64,000 nucleotides of DNA from NCBI GenBank assembly GCA_051418055.1, contig JBPRGH010000054.1, positions 1 to 64,000 of the forward strand, read 5' to 3'. The notes beneath the pieces are model-generated. The model worked only from the letters and a program-made list of their open reading frames with translations. It was not told the DNA's origin and did not search any database. The DNA is from JBPRGH01 sp051418055. GTDB lineage: Bacteria > Bacteroidota > Bacteroidia > Cytophagales > Cyclobacteriaceae. A program made the position numbers and the translations under genes. This document shows positions 53,386 through 61,930 of this stretch, in pieces; within the stretch, counting starts at the first letter, position 1, and the number at the start of each line of letters is the position of its first letter.

Positions 53386-55038
53386 ATGACGCTGAATAAG
53401 ATGAGCTGGGGCTCCCGGCTCGGTTTGATTCTGGCCATGGCTGGAAATGCCGTAGGGCTTGGTAACTTTTTACGTTTCCCTGTTCAGGCGGTACAAAATG
53501 GTGGAGGTGCTTTTATAATCCCTTACCTGGTATGCTTTTTACTGATGGGTATACCACTACTTTGGGTAGAGTGGTCAATGGGCCGCTTTGGAGGTAAGTC
53601 TGGCTATCATTCAGCTCCTTTTATACTTGATAAGATGGGCAAAAGATCCCTCTGGAAGTATATAGGTGTCTTTGGGATCTTTACCAATATCGGCGTTGCT
53701 GCTTATTACTGCTATCTTGAATCCTGGACCTTAAGCTATGCTCTACGTTCTATAGGAGGTACTTTTTCAGGGTTATCCCAATCAGAGGTCGCTACCTTTT
53801 TTAATCAGTATATAAGCTTTGAAACTGCATTCCTGGGTATTCCATTCGAGGCAGTCCTGTTCTTTATCATCTGCGTTGCTTTAAATACTTATATCCTCAG
53901 CCATGGACTTGCAGGAGTCGAGAAGGTGGCAAAAATAGGTATGCCTTTATTAATTTTATTTGGTGTATTTCTAGCTATAAAAGCATTAACCATTGGCACA
54001 AGCGCCGCTTCAGTGGAATATCCTGATGCAAATGCCTGGAGTGGCTTAAACTTCATCTGGACCCCTCAGTATGATGCATTACTCAAACCAGGTGTCTGGC
54101 TTGCCGCTGCAGGGCAAATATTCTTTACCTTATCCGTAGGTATGGGTACAATACATTGTTATGCCGCTTATATCAATGCCAAAAATGACATTGCCTTGAA
54201 TGCTGTATCGGCTGGTTTTATGAATGAATTTGTGGAAGTAGTGCTGGGGAGCCTAATTGTAGTACCTATTGCTGCCGGTTATTTCGGGTTAGACTGGATA
54301 GTACAAAATATTGGATTTGGAGTGGCCTTTCAGACCATGCCTTTCCTTTTTGATCAATGGGGTCCTGCCCTGTCCGTTTTTGCAGGATTTATGTGGTTTG
54401 GACTTTTATTTTTTGCAGGTATTACATCTTCACTAGCAATGGGCACTCCATGGATGAGCTTTATGCAGGACCATTTTAAATGGAGCAGAAGGTCCGGTGC
54501 TTTTACCTTTGGATTAATGACCCTGATCCTTGGCCTGCCCTGCGTATTATTTTACCATTATGGAGTATTTGATGAATACGATTACTGGGCCGGTACGGTC
54601 TCACTAGTGATTTTTGCATTGGCAGAGATCATCCTCTTCTCGTGGGTATTTGGTCTTGATAAAGGCTGGAAAGAGATCACCTCAGGAGCTGACATTAAAA
54701 TCCCCGGGATTTACAGGTTTGTTATAAAATACATTACTCCTGCTTTTCTGTTGATGGTATTTACAGGAGCAGTTTTTACTCCTGTGAATAACGACTGGCG
54801 TACAGCCTTTAGTAATCTTTTTAGTGGAAACGGTTGGCAGCTCGATAATAGTTCGATCATTATGAAGTTATTAAATGCCGATCTACACCAACAATTGGCT
54901 AATGCTACGGATCCGGCTGCAATAGCTGCCCTTGAAGAGAAGTTTTTCTATGTAAACGGCGCAAGGATCTTATTACTTTGCCTGTTTATATTTATTGCTG
55001 TTCTTGTCTATAAAGCAAACAAAAGAGAGAAAAAATGA
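53386..55038 (+). CDS. Sodium:neurotransmitter symporter (NSS/SNF) family transporter
   Basis: The 550-residue protein opens with the NSS motif SRLGLILAMAGNAVGLGNFLRFP (sodium and substrate site in helix 1) and has twelve helices with the pattern TLSVGMGTIHCYAAYINAKND. NSS proteins import amino acids with sodium. Its TGA overlaps the ATG of a tiny downstream membrane ORF. The terminator just upstream implies its own promoter or limited read-through. Confidence 0.93.
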   Translation: MTLNKMSWGSRLGLILAMAGNAVGLGNFLRFPVQAVQNGGGAFIIPYLVCFLLMGIPLLWVEWSMGRFGGKSGYHSAPFILDKMGKRSLWKYIGVFGIFTNIGVAAYYCYLESWTLSYALRSIGGTFSGLSQSEVATFFNQYISFETAFLGIPFEAVLFFIICVALNTYILSHGLAGVEKVAKIGMPLLILFGVFLAIKALTIGTSAASVEYPDANAWSGLNFIWTPQYDALLKPGVWLAAAGQIFFTLSVGMGTIHCYAAYINAKNDIALNAVSAGFMNEFVEVVLGSLIVVPIAAGYFGLDWIVQNIGFGVAFQTMPFLFDQWGPALSVFAGFMWFGLLFFAGITSSLAMGTPWMSFMQDHFKWSRRSGAFTFGLMTLILGLPCVLFYHYGVFDEYDYWAGTVSLVIFALAEIILFSWVFGLDKGWKEITSGADIKIPGIYRFVIKYITPAFLLMVFTGAVFTPVNNDWRTAFSNLFSGNGWQLDNSSIIMKLLNADLHQQLANATDPAAIAALEEKFFYVNGARILLLCLFIFIAVLVYKANKREKK

Positions 55039-55142
55039 ATACTGATGCGTTAATTTTTATGCTGATCATTCAGCTGATGGTAACTTTTGCAATGGTGTAT
55101 TTTTTAAGGAAGGTATTGAAAAAGCCTTTGAAGAAGGAGTAG
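55035..55142 (+). CDS. Tiny single-helix partner of the NSS transporter (MetS-like)
   Basis: The ATG overlaps the transporter stop (ATGA). The 35-residue product, MNTDALIFMLIIQLMVTFAM plus a short Lys-rich tail (FLRKVLKKPLKKE), is one membrane helix followed by a basic cytoplasmic end. Some bacterial NSS transporters (MetP of Corynebacterium) need a short single-helix subunit, MetS, encoded next to them; this gene has that position and topology. Homology at this length cannot be proven by eye. Confidence 0.7.
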   Translation: MNTDALIFMLIIQLMVTFAMVYFLRKVLKKPLKKE

Positions 55143-55190
55143 TTTATTATTGAAGAAATAATGGACAGTAAATAGGTGATCAAAGCATTC

Positions 55191-55716
55191 ATTGTCTGAA
55201 CCACGGATTTGCACGGATGACTCAGATTACACGGATTTTGACTTTAACAATTTTAAATTCGTGTGATCTGTAATTCCAACTGGTTATTTCATAATACCAA
55301 TCTTTTAAAGGTTAAGCTTTTACTGCCGAAGTTAATTAGTAACCCAACCTCCAGTTTATAAGCTTTTAAATAATTCAAAATCTGAGCCAGATGCACGTCT
55401 TCTAATTGGATAGTGGCTTTAAGTTCAACCAGCACTTTCCCTTCCACTACAAAATCTGCCCTTCGGGTGCCAATTGGTTCTTTTAATTCTTTATAAAAAA
55501 TATTCTGTTCAATCTCTCGCGCAAATTCCAATCCTGATTTCTTCATTTCATAAGCCAGAGCTCTTTGATAGATTACTTCCTGAAAGCCGTTGCCTAAAAA
55601 CTTATGAACTTCAAATGAAGCACCGATAATTTTTTCGGTTATATCCTTATACTTTAATTCAGCACCCATATATTCCGTGAAATCTTTTAACCCTTATAAT
55701 CTGTGGTTCAGACAAT
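55191..55716. mobile_element. 526-bp inverted-repeat cassette carrying a GxxExxY gene
   Basis: The left end ATTGTCTGAACCACGGATT (55191-55209) and the right end (55698-55716, reverse complement) match in 18 of 19 positions. Inside the left end, short CACGGAT-type motifs repeat up to the gene's 3' side. The only gene inside is the GxxExxY protein, and no transposase is present. No target-site duplication is evident immediately outside the repeats. Confidence 0.75.
55289..55669 (-). CDS. GxxExxY family protein (PD-(D/E)XK-like fold)
   Basis: The 126-residue protein carries the family motif GNGFQEVIYQRALAYEM (G-x-x-E-x-x-Y) and the nuclease-like core RADFVVEGKVLVELKA (Asp and E-x-K) followed by HLAQILNYLKAYKLEVGLLINFGS. 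The core has the PD-(D/E)XK residues, so nuclease activity is possible, but the biological role of the family is unknown. It lies within terminal inverted repeats and is alone. Confidence 0.9.
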   Translation of the reverse strand: MGAELKYKDITEKIIGASFEVHKFLGNGFQEVIYQRALAYEMKKSGLEFAREIEQNIFYKELKEPIGTRRADFVVEGKVLVELKATIQLEDVHLAQILNYLKAYKLEVGLLINFGSKSLTFKRLVL

Positions 55717-55825
55717 TAGGGGAAGCTTCAAAATAAGTTATTTTAATTCAAAATAACCAATTCTTATTTCTTGAAACCTCTAGTCGATGGCGGAATTTAA
55801 GAGATTTTTCAAAGCAATTGCTCAT

Positions 55826-55860
55826 AAAAAAAGCCACCCGGAGTAAATGGGTGGCTTTTA
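55826..55860 (-). terminator. Terminator of the PKD-like lipoprotein gene
   Basis: AAAGCCACCC and GGGTGGCTTT form a 10-bp stem with A and T runs; the minus-strand transcript ends in a T run. Confidence 0.85.
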
Positions 55861-55877
55861 TAATTAATATAGAAGAT

Positions 55878-56273
55878 TTATTTAACCTCTATATAAGTTT
55901 CTTTAAACCAGGGTGTGCATTCCCTATCACAGCCAGAACCACAATCATAAATAGTTGCCCCTACTTCAAAATTACCGGTTTTGAAGAATTTTAAAGTGGA
56001 TTCCAGATCACCTTCATTAAAACCTGATACAACTTCGAAATCTACACCAGGAGTAAGGGAAACAGGATTATTATCTGCACCGTCATTGGGAATCGTCCAG
56101 TTAAAGTTGCAATAATCATGCACATCCCCTGTAATAGTAAAAGTAACCTCTTCATTTAATGCAACGGTGGATTTATCACTGACGAGGCTTACATCATCAG
56201 GTTCACTATTGCATGAGGATAAAAATAGCGCCAAAACTATTGAGACGCATAGAAAAAAGTTTTCTGTTTTCAT
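55878..56273 (-). CDS. Small lipoprotein with PKD-like beta-sandwich
   Basis: The 131-residue protein has a lipoprotein signal (LALFLSSC) followed by one immunoglobulin-like domain: KSTVALNEEVTFTITGD, FNWTIPNDG and TLKFFKTGNFEVGATIYDCGSGCDRECTP. Several Cys in the last part may form disulfides. It resembles PKD domains of this phylum; no function is apparent. Confidence 0.6.
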   Translation of the reverse strand: MKTENFFLCVSIVLALFLSSCNSEPDDVSLVSDKSTVALNEEVTFTITGDVHDYCNFNWTIPNDGADNNPVSLTPGVDFEVVSGFNEGDLESTLKFFKTGNFEVGATIYDCGSGCDRECTPWFKETYIEVK

Positions 56274-56688
56274 TAATGGTTAAAGTATAAAATTTAGAAT
56301 GTGAAAATATTCAAAATAAATATTCAAATACTATAATTAGCAAACAATATTTTTTACTTGTCTTTGACTAACAGAAACAGGTAATCATCCAGTTTTCATC
56401 CATTGAATTCAATGGTTCTCTTTCTAAAAGACCCGAACCATTTTATAAAATTATACTGCTCTTTAAATGCCGATTGTTTAATTAATTATCTGGTGGATTT
56501 CATAAGATATGGAGAATAAAAAAAGCCGAACTCCACTGGAAATTCAGCTTTATCTGTGGATCCTGCTGGCTTCCAGATATCCGCTATCGCTGCATCGGGA
56601 TAGACTTCTCGCCAGCAAGCCAGGTTTGTCTTCATAAAAATTTTAGGCATAAAAAAAGCCGGTTTGTTTTACAACATCCGGCTTTATG
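56274..56688. other. Gap with a decayed copy of the tRNA-Ile 3' end and terminator
   Basis: No gene is visible. At 56518-56555 a terminator-like hairpin (AAAAAAAGCCGAA with TTCAGCTTT) is followed by TGTGGATCCTGCTGGCTTCC. The same order, terminator then TGTGGGCCCTGCTGGGCTCG, occurs at the intact tRNA (56652 onward), so this looks like a degenerate duplicate of the tRNA end plus terminator. It is followed by a palindrome with arms CTGGCTT (56566-56572) and AAGCCAG (56617-56623). Confidence 0.5.
56652..56685 (-). terminator. Terminator of the tRNA-Ile gene
   Basis: On the minus strand AAAGCCGG and CCGGCTTT pair and are followed by a T7 run just after the tRNA 3' end. Confidence 0.85.
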
Positions 56689-56762
56689 TGGGCCCTGCTG
56701 GGCTCGAACCAGCGACCACCTGATTATGAGTCAGGTGCTCTAACCAACTGAGCTAAGGGCCC
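56689..56762 (-). tRNA. tRNA-Ile (CAU anticodon, expected lysidine-modified)
   Basis: Read on the minus strand the 74-base gene folds as a full cloverleaf: acceptor GGGCCCT with AGGGCCC, discriminator A, anticodon stem CTGA/TCAG and loop CTCATAA, T arm CGCTGGTTCGAGCCCAGC. The anticodon CAU (56726-56728) could mean Met or the minor Ile. The body, especially TTAGCTCAG and GGTCGCTGGTTC-AG-CCAGCAGGG, resembles the tRNA-Ile2 that TilS converts to read AUA codons more than elongator tRNA-Met. CCA is not encoded. Confidence 0.8.
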
Positions 56763-56838
56763 TTCAAGGATTGCGTGCAATCCCTTGAATTTGGGATTGC
56801 AATGTTACATATTTGCGATTAAAATCACAAAGGAAACA

Positions 56839-57465
56839 TTGAAATCAAACAATAAATTTTTACTTTTTGATCTTGGCGGCGTTATAATAAACCTAAATAC
56901 GCAATTAACAGTTCAATCTTTTGCAAAATTGTCCGGAAGATCTGAGGAAGCAGTGGAAACTGCCTGGCATAAGGAGGAGGTTTTTAAAAATTTTGAAAGA
57001 GGTGAGCTGACAGATGATGACTTTAGAATATTTTTAAGAGACTGGTTAAAGAAGCCTTTTCTCTCCGATGCACAGATCGATGAAGCATGGAATGCCATGA
57101 TACTGGACCTTCCTAAAGAGAGGCTTGATTACCTTCTCCGCCTTAAAGAAAATTATACGGTCCTCTTGTTAAGCAACACAAACAATATCCATATGCATTG
57201 TGTGAACAAACGGGTGCAGGATGCTTCGGGTGAAAAGGATTTAAATCCTTATTTTCACAGATCTTATTATTCACATTTAATTGGTATGCGAAAGCCGGAG
57301 CCTGTAATTTATCACCACATTCTAAAAGAGCATAATATTACCGCTGACCAGCTTTTATTTTTAGATGACAGTATAGGTAATCTAAAGGGCGCCGAAAGTA
57401 TCGGTATTAAAACACTTGAGGTGAAAGATCCGGCAATAATTTTCAGATTGGAGGAATATGTCTAA
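56839..57465 (+). CDS. HAD-superfamily phosphatase (YihX-like)
   Basis: I choose TTG 56839 as the start because AAAGG precedes it by six bases and the protein then begins MKSNNKFLLFDLGGVIINL. The further upstream residues in the frame do not look like protein. The 208-residue hydrolase has motif I FDLGGVIINL (the second Asp is replaced by Gly, as in the YihX group), motif II LLLSNTN, the Lys in GMRKPEPVIY and motif III LFLDDS. It should dephosphorylate a small phosphorylated metabolite. It overlaps the M50 protease gene by eight bases. Confidence 0.88.
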   Translation: MKSNNKFLLFDLGGVIINLNTQLTVQSFAKLSGRSEEAVETAWHKEEVFKNFERGELTDDDFRIFLRDWLKKPFLSDAQIDEAWNAMILDLPKERLDYLLRLKENYTVLLLSNTNNIHMHCVNKRVQDASGEKDLNPYFHRSYYSHLIGMRKPEPVIYHHILKEHNITADQLLFLDDSIGNLKGAESIGIKTLEVKDPAIIFRLEEYV

Positions 57466-58576
57466 AAAGACAAAAAGAATACTCACACAAATCACGCTTT
57501 TTGTCGTGACTTTTTTTACAACCACACATGCCGGAGAAGAATGGACACATGGGAAATCGATCTGGATGGAGGGCTATACCTGGAATGATTTCTGGAATGG
57601 CCTTTATTATTCGGTTCCCTTTCTCTTAATACTGAGTGTGCACGAATTTGGCCATTATTTTACCGCGGTAAAGCATAATGTAAAAACGTCCCTGCCTTAT
57701 TATATACCATTCCCCCCTATTCCATTCTCAATAGGGACTATGGGAGCAGTTATCCGTATTAAAGAACGTGTTAAGACTACTTATCAGCATTTTGATATCG
57801 GTATTGCTGGTCCGCTGGCAGGGTTTATTTTAGCAATAGGCGTAATATGGTATGGTTTTACGCACCTTCCTCCGAAGGATTATATATTCGAAATACATCC
57901 TGAATATGAGCAGTATGGACTTGATTATGAAAAGGAGGCCTATGCACATCAGTCGGATAGTATTATTTCCATTCAGCTCGGACAAAACCTGACCTACATG
58001 TTTTTTGAGAAATATGTTGCAGATCCGGAACGGGTACCTGATCACCGAGAGATGATCCATTACCCATTTTTATTTGCCGGATTCCTTGCTTTATTCTTTA
58101 CAGCTTTAAATTTATTGCCGGTAGGTCAGCTGGATGGCGGACATGTTCTTTACGGGCTTTTTGGGAAAAAGCGGCATGGGCAGATCGCCAGGATAATCTT
58201 TACCCTCTTTTTATTCTATGCCGGCTTAGGGTATGTTACACCTTTTGATCCATTTGAAGACCTGATACTTTATGCCCCTCTTTATATTCTGTTCCTTTAC
58301 TTTACCATGAGCAGGATGTTTGAATCAAAGCAGCAGACGTTAATGCTGGCAATGATCGTCTTTACAGCCCAGTTTATTACGGCATGGGTGTATCCGACAT
58401 TACAGGGATATGCAGGATGGTTATTATTTGCCTTTATCGTAGGCCGTGTGATAGGAGTTTATCATCCAGGGGCATTAGTTGAGCAAAAGCTTAACAGGAC
58501 CCGACAGATATTAGGATGGCTTGCGCTGATTATATTTATTATTTCATTTAGCCCTCAGCCACTGATCCTGGAATAG
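57458..58576 (+). CDS. Site-2-type M50 membrane metalloprotease
   Basis: The 372-residue membrane protein has the zinc-binding HEFGH in LILSVHEFGHYFTAV (near residue 63) and the third ligand Asp in LNLLPVGQLDGGH (near 225), with about eight helices. There is no PDZ domain between the motifs; instead an extracytoplasmic stretch of about 70 residues (PPKDYIFEIHPEYEQYG onward). M50 enzymes cut substrates inside the membrane, often anti-sigma factors, but no such gene is adjacent. It is co-transcribed with the HAD gene. Confidence 0.9.
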   Translation: MSKKTKRILTQITLFVVTFFTTTHAGEEWTHGKSIWMEGYTWNDFWNGLYYSVPFLLILSVHEFGHYFTAVKHNVKTSLPYYIPFPPIPFSIGTMGAVIRIKERVKTTYQHFDIGIAGPLAGFILAIGVIWYGFTHLPPKDYIFEIHPEYEQYGLDYEKEAYAHQSDSIISIQLGQNLTYMFFEKYVADPERVPDHREMIHYPFLFAGFLALFFTALNLLPVGQLDGGHVLYGLFGKKRHGQIARIIFTLFLFYAGLGYVTPFDPFEDLILYAPLYILFLYFTMSRMFESKQQTLMLAMIVFTAQFITAWVYPTLQGYAGWLLFAFIVGRVIGVYHPGALVEQKLNRTRQILGWLALIIFIISFSPQPLILE

Positions 58577-58582
58577 AGATAA

Positions 58583-58623
58583 ATTGATAAAGGCTCCATA
58601 AGTGAAGAGGAGCCTTTATCAAT
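58583..58623. terminator. Bidirectional terminator between M50 protease and DUF302 genes
   Basis: ATTGATAAAGGCTCC and GGAGCCTTTATCAAT form a perfect 15-bp stem around a short loop, between two convergent genes. Confidence 0.85.
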
Positions 58624-58644
58624 AATAAATAAACCTACTTTATA

Positions 58645-59031
58645 TTAACAGGCATCTACTACTTTTTTAAGCCTGTCTTCAATTTCATTGGCTATTCCTT
58701 CAAGGTTATCATTTTCTACCGCCATCATGGATGCTTTAGGGCTCACGGCCGATATTTCTGTTTTACCATTCGCCCCTTCTTCAACAATTACATTGCAAGG
58801 CAGGAATACTCCTATTTTATCCTCTTCTTTGAGCGCTTTATGTGCATATTCGGGATTACATGCCCCAAGGATCTGATATCGCTTAAAATCCACATCAATC
58901 TTTTTCTTTAGTGTAGCTTTAACATCGATTTCAGTAAGGACTCCAAATCCCTCTTCTTTTAATTTTTCAGTTACTTTTTCAATTGCTTTATCAAATGAAT
59001 AATCAACTGTTTTTGTATGATAGTATTTCAT
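58645..59031 (-). CDS. DUF302 family protein
   Basis: The 128-residue protein matches DUF302: YSFDKAIEKVTEKLKEEGFGVLTEIDV near the start, then YQILGACNPEYAHKALKEEDKIGVFLPCNVIVEE, including the two conserved Cys of the family core. DUF302 proteins are small soluble proteins often encoded near sulfur and redox genes. It lies 7 bp after a rhodanese gene, as often seen. Confidence 0.88.
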   Translation of the reverse strand: MKYYHTKTVDYSFDKAIEKVTEKLKEEGFGVLTEIDVKATLKKKIDVDFKRYQILGACNPEYAHKALKEEDKIGVFLPCNVIVEEGANGKTEISAVSPKASMMAVENDNLEGIANEIEDRLKKVVDAC

Positions 59032-59038
59032 AGTTCTT

Positions 59039-59338
59039 TTAATTTAGTGAATACCAGCTTCCTGCATTATAACAATCAATCTCATGTTTTTGTAAGATAT
59101 TTTTTGCTATCCCACTACGGGCGCCACTCGCACAACATACTAAAACCGGCTTTTTTAACTTTTTAATTTTATTAATTTCAGCCTCTAATTTATTGAGAGG
59201 TATATTTTTTGCACCTGCAGGATGCCCCTGATTAAATTCGGCAGCAGACCGAACATCGATAATTATAGCCCCTCTTGATAAAAAATCATTGATCTTTTCT
59301 TTCTGGCCACTTCCCGTTAGAAAACTAAATATTCCCAT
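59039..59338 (-). CDS. Cytoplasmic single-domain rhodanese
   Basis: The 99-residue protein has one rhodanese domain with IIDVRSAAEFNQGHPAGAKNIPL and the active-site Cys in VCCASGARSGIAKNIL, and no signal peptide. It should transfer sulfane sulfur in the cytoplasm. It is the first gene of a two-gene unit with DUF302. Confidence 0.9.
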   Translation of the reverse strand: MGIFSFLTGSGQKEKINDFLSRGAIIIDVRSAAEFNQGHPAGAKNIPLNKLEAEINKIKKLKKPVLVCCASGARSGIAKNILQKHEIDCYNAGSWYSLN

Positions 59339-59497
59339 ACTTTTTTAGGCAAAGATACTCTCTTAATAAGCGCGGTTCAGTAACAATTGTTACCTACAGA
59401 TTTAAGTAGCTAAGTATTGAGCTTTGACAGTAGAAGGCAAAAAAAAAGGCTTTTGGGAATACCATGAGCCGTTCAATTAATGTCTTACAGAGAATGT

Positions 59498-59905
59498 TTA
59501 GGCCGCAAATTTATATTCAGGATACCATTCCTCAAATTCTTCCATATCAAGCTTGTTATCATCATTCATATCCCAAAGATTGAATGTTTTTTGAGCAAAT
59601 TCACCTGAGTCAATGCTACCATCGCTATCTGTATCCCAATTTGAAAAACTACCATATTCATTTTCATTTTTTTCAGGATAAAAATCATTTACCCTCTGGC
59701 TCCATTCTTCCTCGTTGACAAAACTGTTATTATTTACATCCCATTGTTGAAAGAGATTTAAATATGGTTTCATCTCATAATATTCACCCTCCAATATCAC
59801 TCCATCCTTATTCTCATCCCAATCCTGAAAAGCCAGTTCAGCATCTGTTGAGCAGGAGGTTAAAAAAATAAACAGAAAAATGAGGTAAATAGTATGTAAT
59901 TTCAT
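59498..59905 (-). CDS. EF-hand lipoprotein
   Basis: The 135-residue protein has a lipoprotein signal (FIFLTSC) and four EF-hand loops: DENKDGVILEGE, DVNNNSFVNEEE, DTDSDGSIDSGE and DMNDDNKLDMEE. Positions 1, 3, 5 and 12 of each loop carry ligands typical of calcium binding, so all four sites may bind Ca2+. Spacing suggests two EF pairs. Role unknown. Confidence 0.85.
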   Translation of the reverse strand: MKLHTIYLIFLFIFLTSCSTDAELAFQDWDENKDGVILEGEYYEMKPYLNLFQQWDVNNNSFVNEEEWSQRVNDFYPEKNENEYGSFSNWDTDSDGSIDSGEFAQKTFNLWDMNDDNKLDMEEFEEWYPEYKFAA

Positions 59906-60129
59906 ATCAATATTTCATTTCTAATAATTTAACCCTCTAAAAACTAGATTGTTCGGCAGTAAATTAAGAATTCAAAAATGAAATATGGGGTGTGATCGTA
60001 TAAATAAACAAGCTATTATTTTAGCTAACACTTTAAATATTCAGCATCAGTATAAATAAATATCAGGAGTAAATGAAAATATTAAGTAAATAGTACAACA
60101 AGCAACTAATCACCAAAATTATTGTAGTA

Positions 60130-61332
60130 CTATCTGCGGGATCTTTTATCCTTTTTTGCTCTTTTTCTTTCAAACACTTCAGGATCATAAGTAGGCGTAT
60201 CGCCAAATTTTGCCGGTATATTAGCTTTTTTTATAGGATATCCCAGCAGTTTTTCTATTTTATGGAAACGTTTCTGATCCTGTTCATTTACAAATATAAA
60301 AGCCATACCTGCAGCAGCGGCACGGGCTGTTCTTCCTATACGGTGAATGTAATCCTCACCTTCTTTAGGAACATCATAGTTTACCACAAGGTCAATATCC
60401 TCAACATCAATACCGCGGGCAAGGATATCAGTAGCTACGAGTATATTTAATTTACGGTTTTTAAATTGTCGCAGGGCCTCTATCCGTTGCGACTGATCGA
60501 GATCTGAGTGAATGGCCTGAACTGAGAACCCTTCTTTTAAAAACTTGTAGCTAACCTTATCTGCATTAATTTTGGTACTGCAAAATACAATGATACTTTG
60601 CAGAGGCTTTGCCTTAAGCATATGGGCGAGAATGGGAAGTTTTTGTTCTTCATGGACGATAAATGCCACCTGCTCGATGTTTTCCGCCGGCTTTGAAATA
60701 GAAAGCTTTATCTGGTCATATTCATCTTTAAGTATCTTTTTTGCCAGCTCCTGTATTTTCTTTGGAAATGTCGCTGAAAACAGCAGGGTTTGCCTATTTT
60801 TCGGCATATAAGATATGATCTTCATTATATCATTATAAAACCCCATATCCAGCATCCGATCGGCCTCATCCAATACCAGATATTTAAGCTCATCAAGATT
60901 AACATATCCCATGGCAAGATGAGCGATCATTCTCCCGGGTGTACAGATTGCAATATCAACACCCTGAGATAAAGCTTTTTTTTCGGTGGTAAATACATCA
61001 CCCCCACTTCCGCCATAAATTGCTATAGAGCTGACAGATGTAAAATATGAAAGCCCTTCCATCTGCTGATCAATTTGCTGCGCCAGCTCACGTGTAGGCA
61101 CTATGACTAAGGCCTTTACTTTATTGTTGTGCTCAGCATCTATAAGATCATTTACAATAGGAAGTAAAAAGGCAGCAGTTTTGCCCGTACCTGTTTGAGC
61201 GGAAGCAAGAAGGTCCTTGCCTTCCAAAATTTTAGGAATAGCCTGCTCCTGTATAGGGGTTGGCGTTTTAAAACCGATGGATTGGATGCCATCCAGCAGG
61301 TCCTGACGTAAATTAAAATCTGAAAAAGTCAA
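60130..61332 (-). CDS. DEAD-box RNA helicase
   Basis: The 400-residue protein has the helicase core with few extras: Q motif (F-x15-GFKTPTPIQ), motif I AQTGTGKTAA, Ia PTRELAQQ, II DEAD, III SAT, and in the second domain ARGIDVED and VI HRIGRTARA. A short basic tail (KRAKKDKRSRR) is typical of RhlE-like members of the family. It is expected to remodel RNA or ribosome assembly intermediates. Confidence 0.93.
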   Translation of the reverse strand: MTFSDFNLRQDLLDGIQSIGFKTPTPIQEQAIPKILEGKDLLASAQTGTGKTAAFLLPIVNDLIDAEHNNKVKALVIVPTRELAQQIDQQMEGLSYFTSVSSIAIYGGSGGDVFTTEKKALSQGVDIAICTPGRMIAHLAMGYVNLDELKYLVLDEADRMLDMGFYNDIMKIISYMPKNRQTLLFSATFPKKIQELAKKILKDEYDQIKLSISKPAENIEQVAFIVHEEQKLPILAHMLKAKPLQSIIVFCSTKINADKVSYKFLKEGFSVQAIHSDLDQSQRIEALRQFKNRKLNILVATDILARGIDVEDIDLVVNYDVPKEGEDYIHRIGRTARAAAAGMAFIFVNEQDQKRFHKIEKLLGYPIKKANIPAKFGDTPTYDPEVFERKRAKKDKRSRR

Positions 61333-61442
61333 AATGATATAATTTTAAAGTAACAAATTTATCTTTTGTTGATGATAAATCGTTTTTATATAAATATTGA
61401 TGTAATGTCATTAACAGCTTTATCAGAACACAGTCTTATAAC

Positions 61443-61477
61443 AAAAAAACCCTGCAAATGGATGCAGGGCTTTTTTA
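61443..61477 (-). terminator. Terminator of the infC-rpmI-rplT operon
   Basis: CCCTGCA and TGCAGGG form a 7-bp stem (loop AATGGA) flanked by A and T runs, about 20 bp after the rplT stop. Confidence 0.88.
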
Positions 61478-61495
61478 TTTATAACAATCAGGTGG

Positions 61496-61843
61496 TTATT
61501 TTTTCACCTGGTCTACTATTGCTTTAAAAGCTTCAGGGTGATTCATTGCAAGGTCAGCTAATACCTTTCTGTTAAGGTCGATATTTGCTGTTTTCATTTG
61601 GCCCATAAACTGGCTGTATGACAATCCGTGCTCACGAACTCCGGCATTGATACGCTGGATCCATAATTTTCTGAAGTCTCTCTTCTTGGCCTTACGGTCA
61701 CGATAAGAGTACTGCATACCCTTTTCAACGGCATTCTTTGCTACCGTCCAAACATTTTTCCTTCTGCCCCAATAACCTTTTGCGGCTTTAAGGATTTTTT
61801 TTCTTCTTGCTCTTGATGCTACTGCATTTACTGATCTTGGCAT
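61496..61843 (-). CDS. rplT: 50S ribosomal protein L20
   Basis: The 115-residue protein is full-length L20: MPRSVNAVASRARRKKILKAAKGYWGRRKN at the N-terminus, then RDFRKLWIQRINAGVREHGLSYSQFM. L20 binds 23S rRNA early in assembly and in many bacteria represses its own operon. It is last in the thrS-infC-rpmI-rplT order. Confidence 0.98.
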   Translation of the reverse strand: MPRSVNAVASRARRKKILKAAKGYWGRRKNVWTVAKNAVEKGMQYSYRDRKAKKRDFRKLWIQRINAGVREHGLSYSQFMGQMKTANIDLNRKVLADLAMNHPEAFKAIVDQVKK

Positions 61844-61930
61844 ATTATTTACATGTTTTTGGTTACAGGCGCTTCCTGAATTTCATCGGGAAAACTTTTC
61901 AGCCTCACAACCGGGTTTAACATAAAACCA

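Noticed and set aside
56689..56762. Assignment of the tRNA as elongator tRNA-Met
   Set aside because: The anticodon is CAU, but the arm sequences resemble tRNA-Ile2 more closely; it remains the main alternative.
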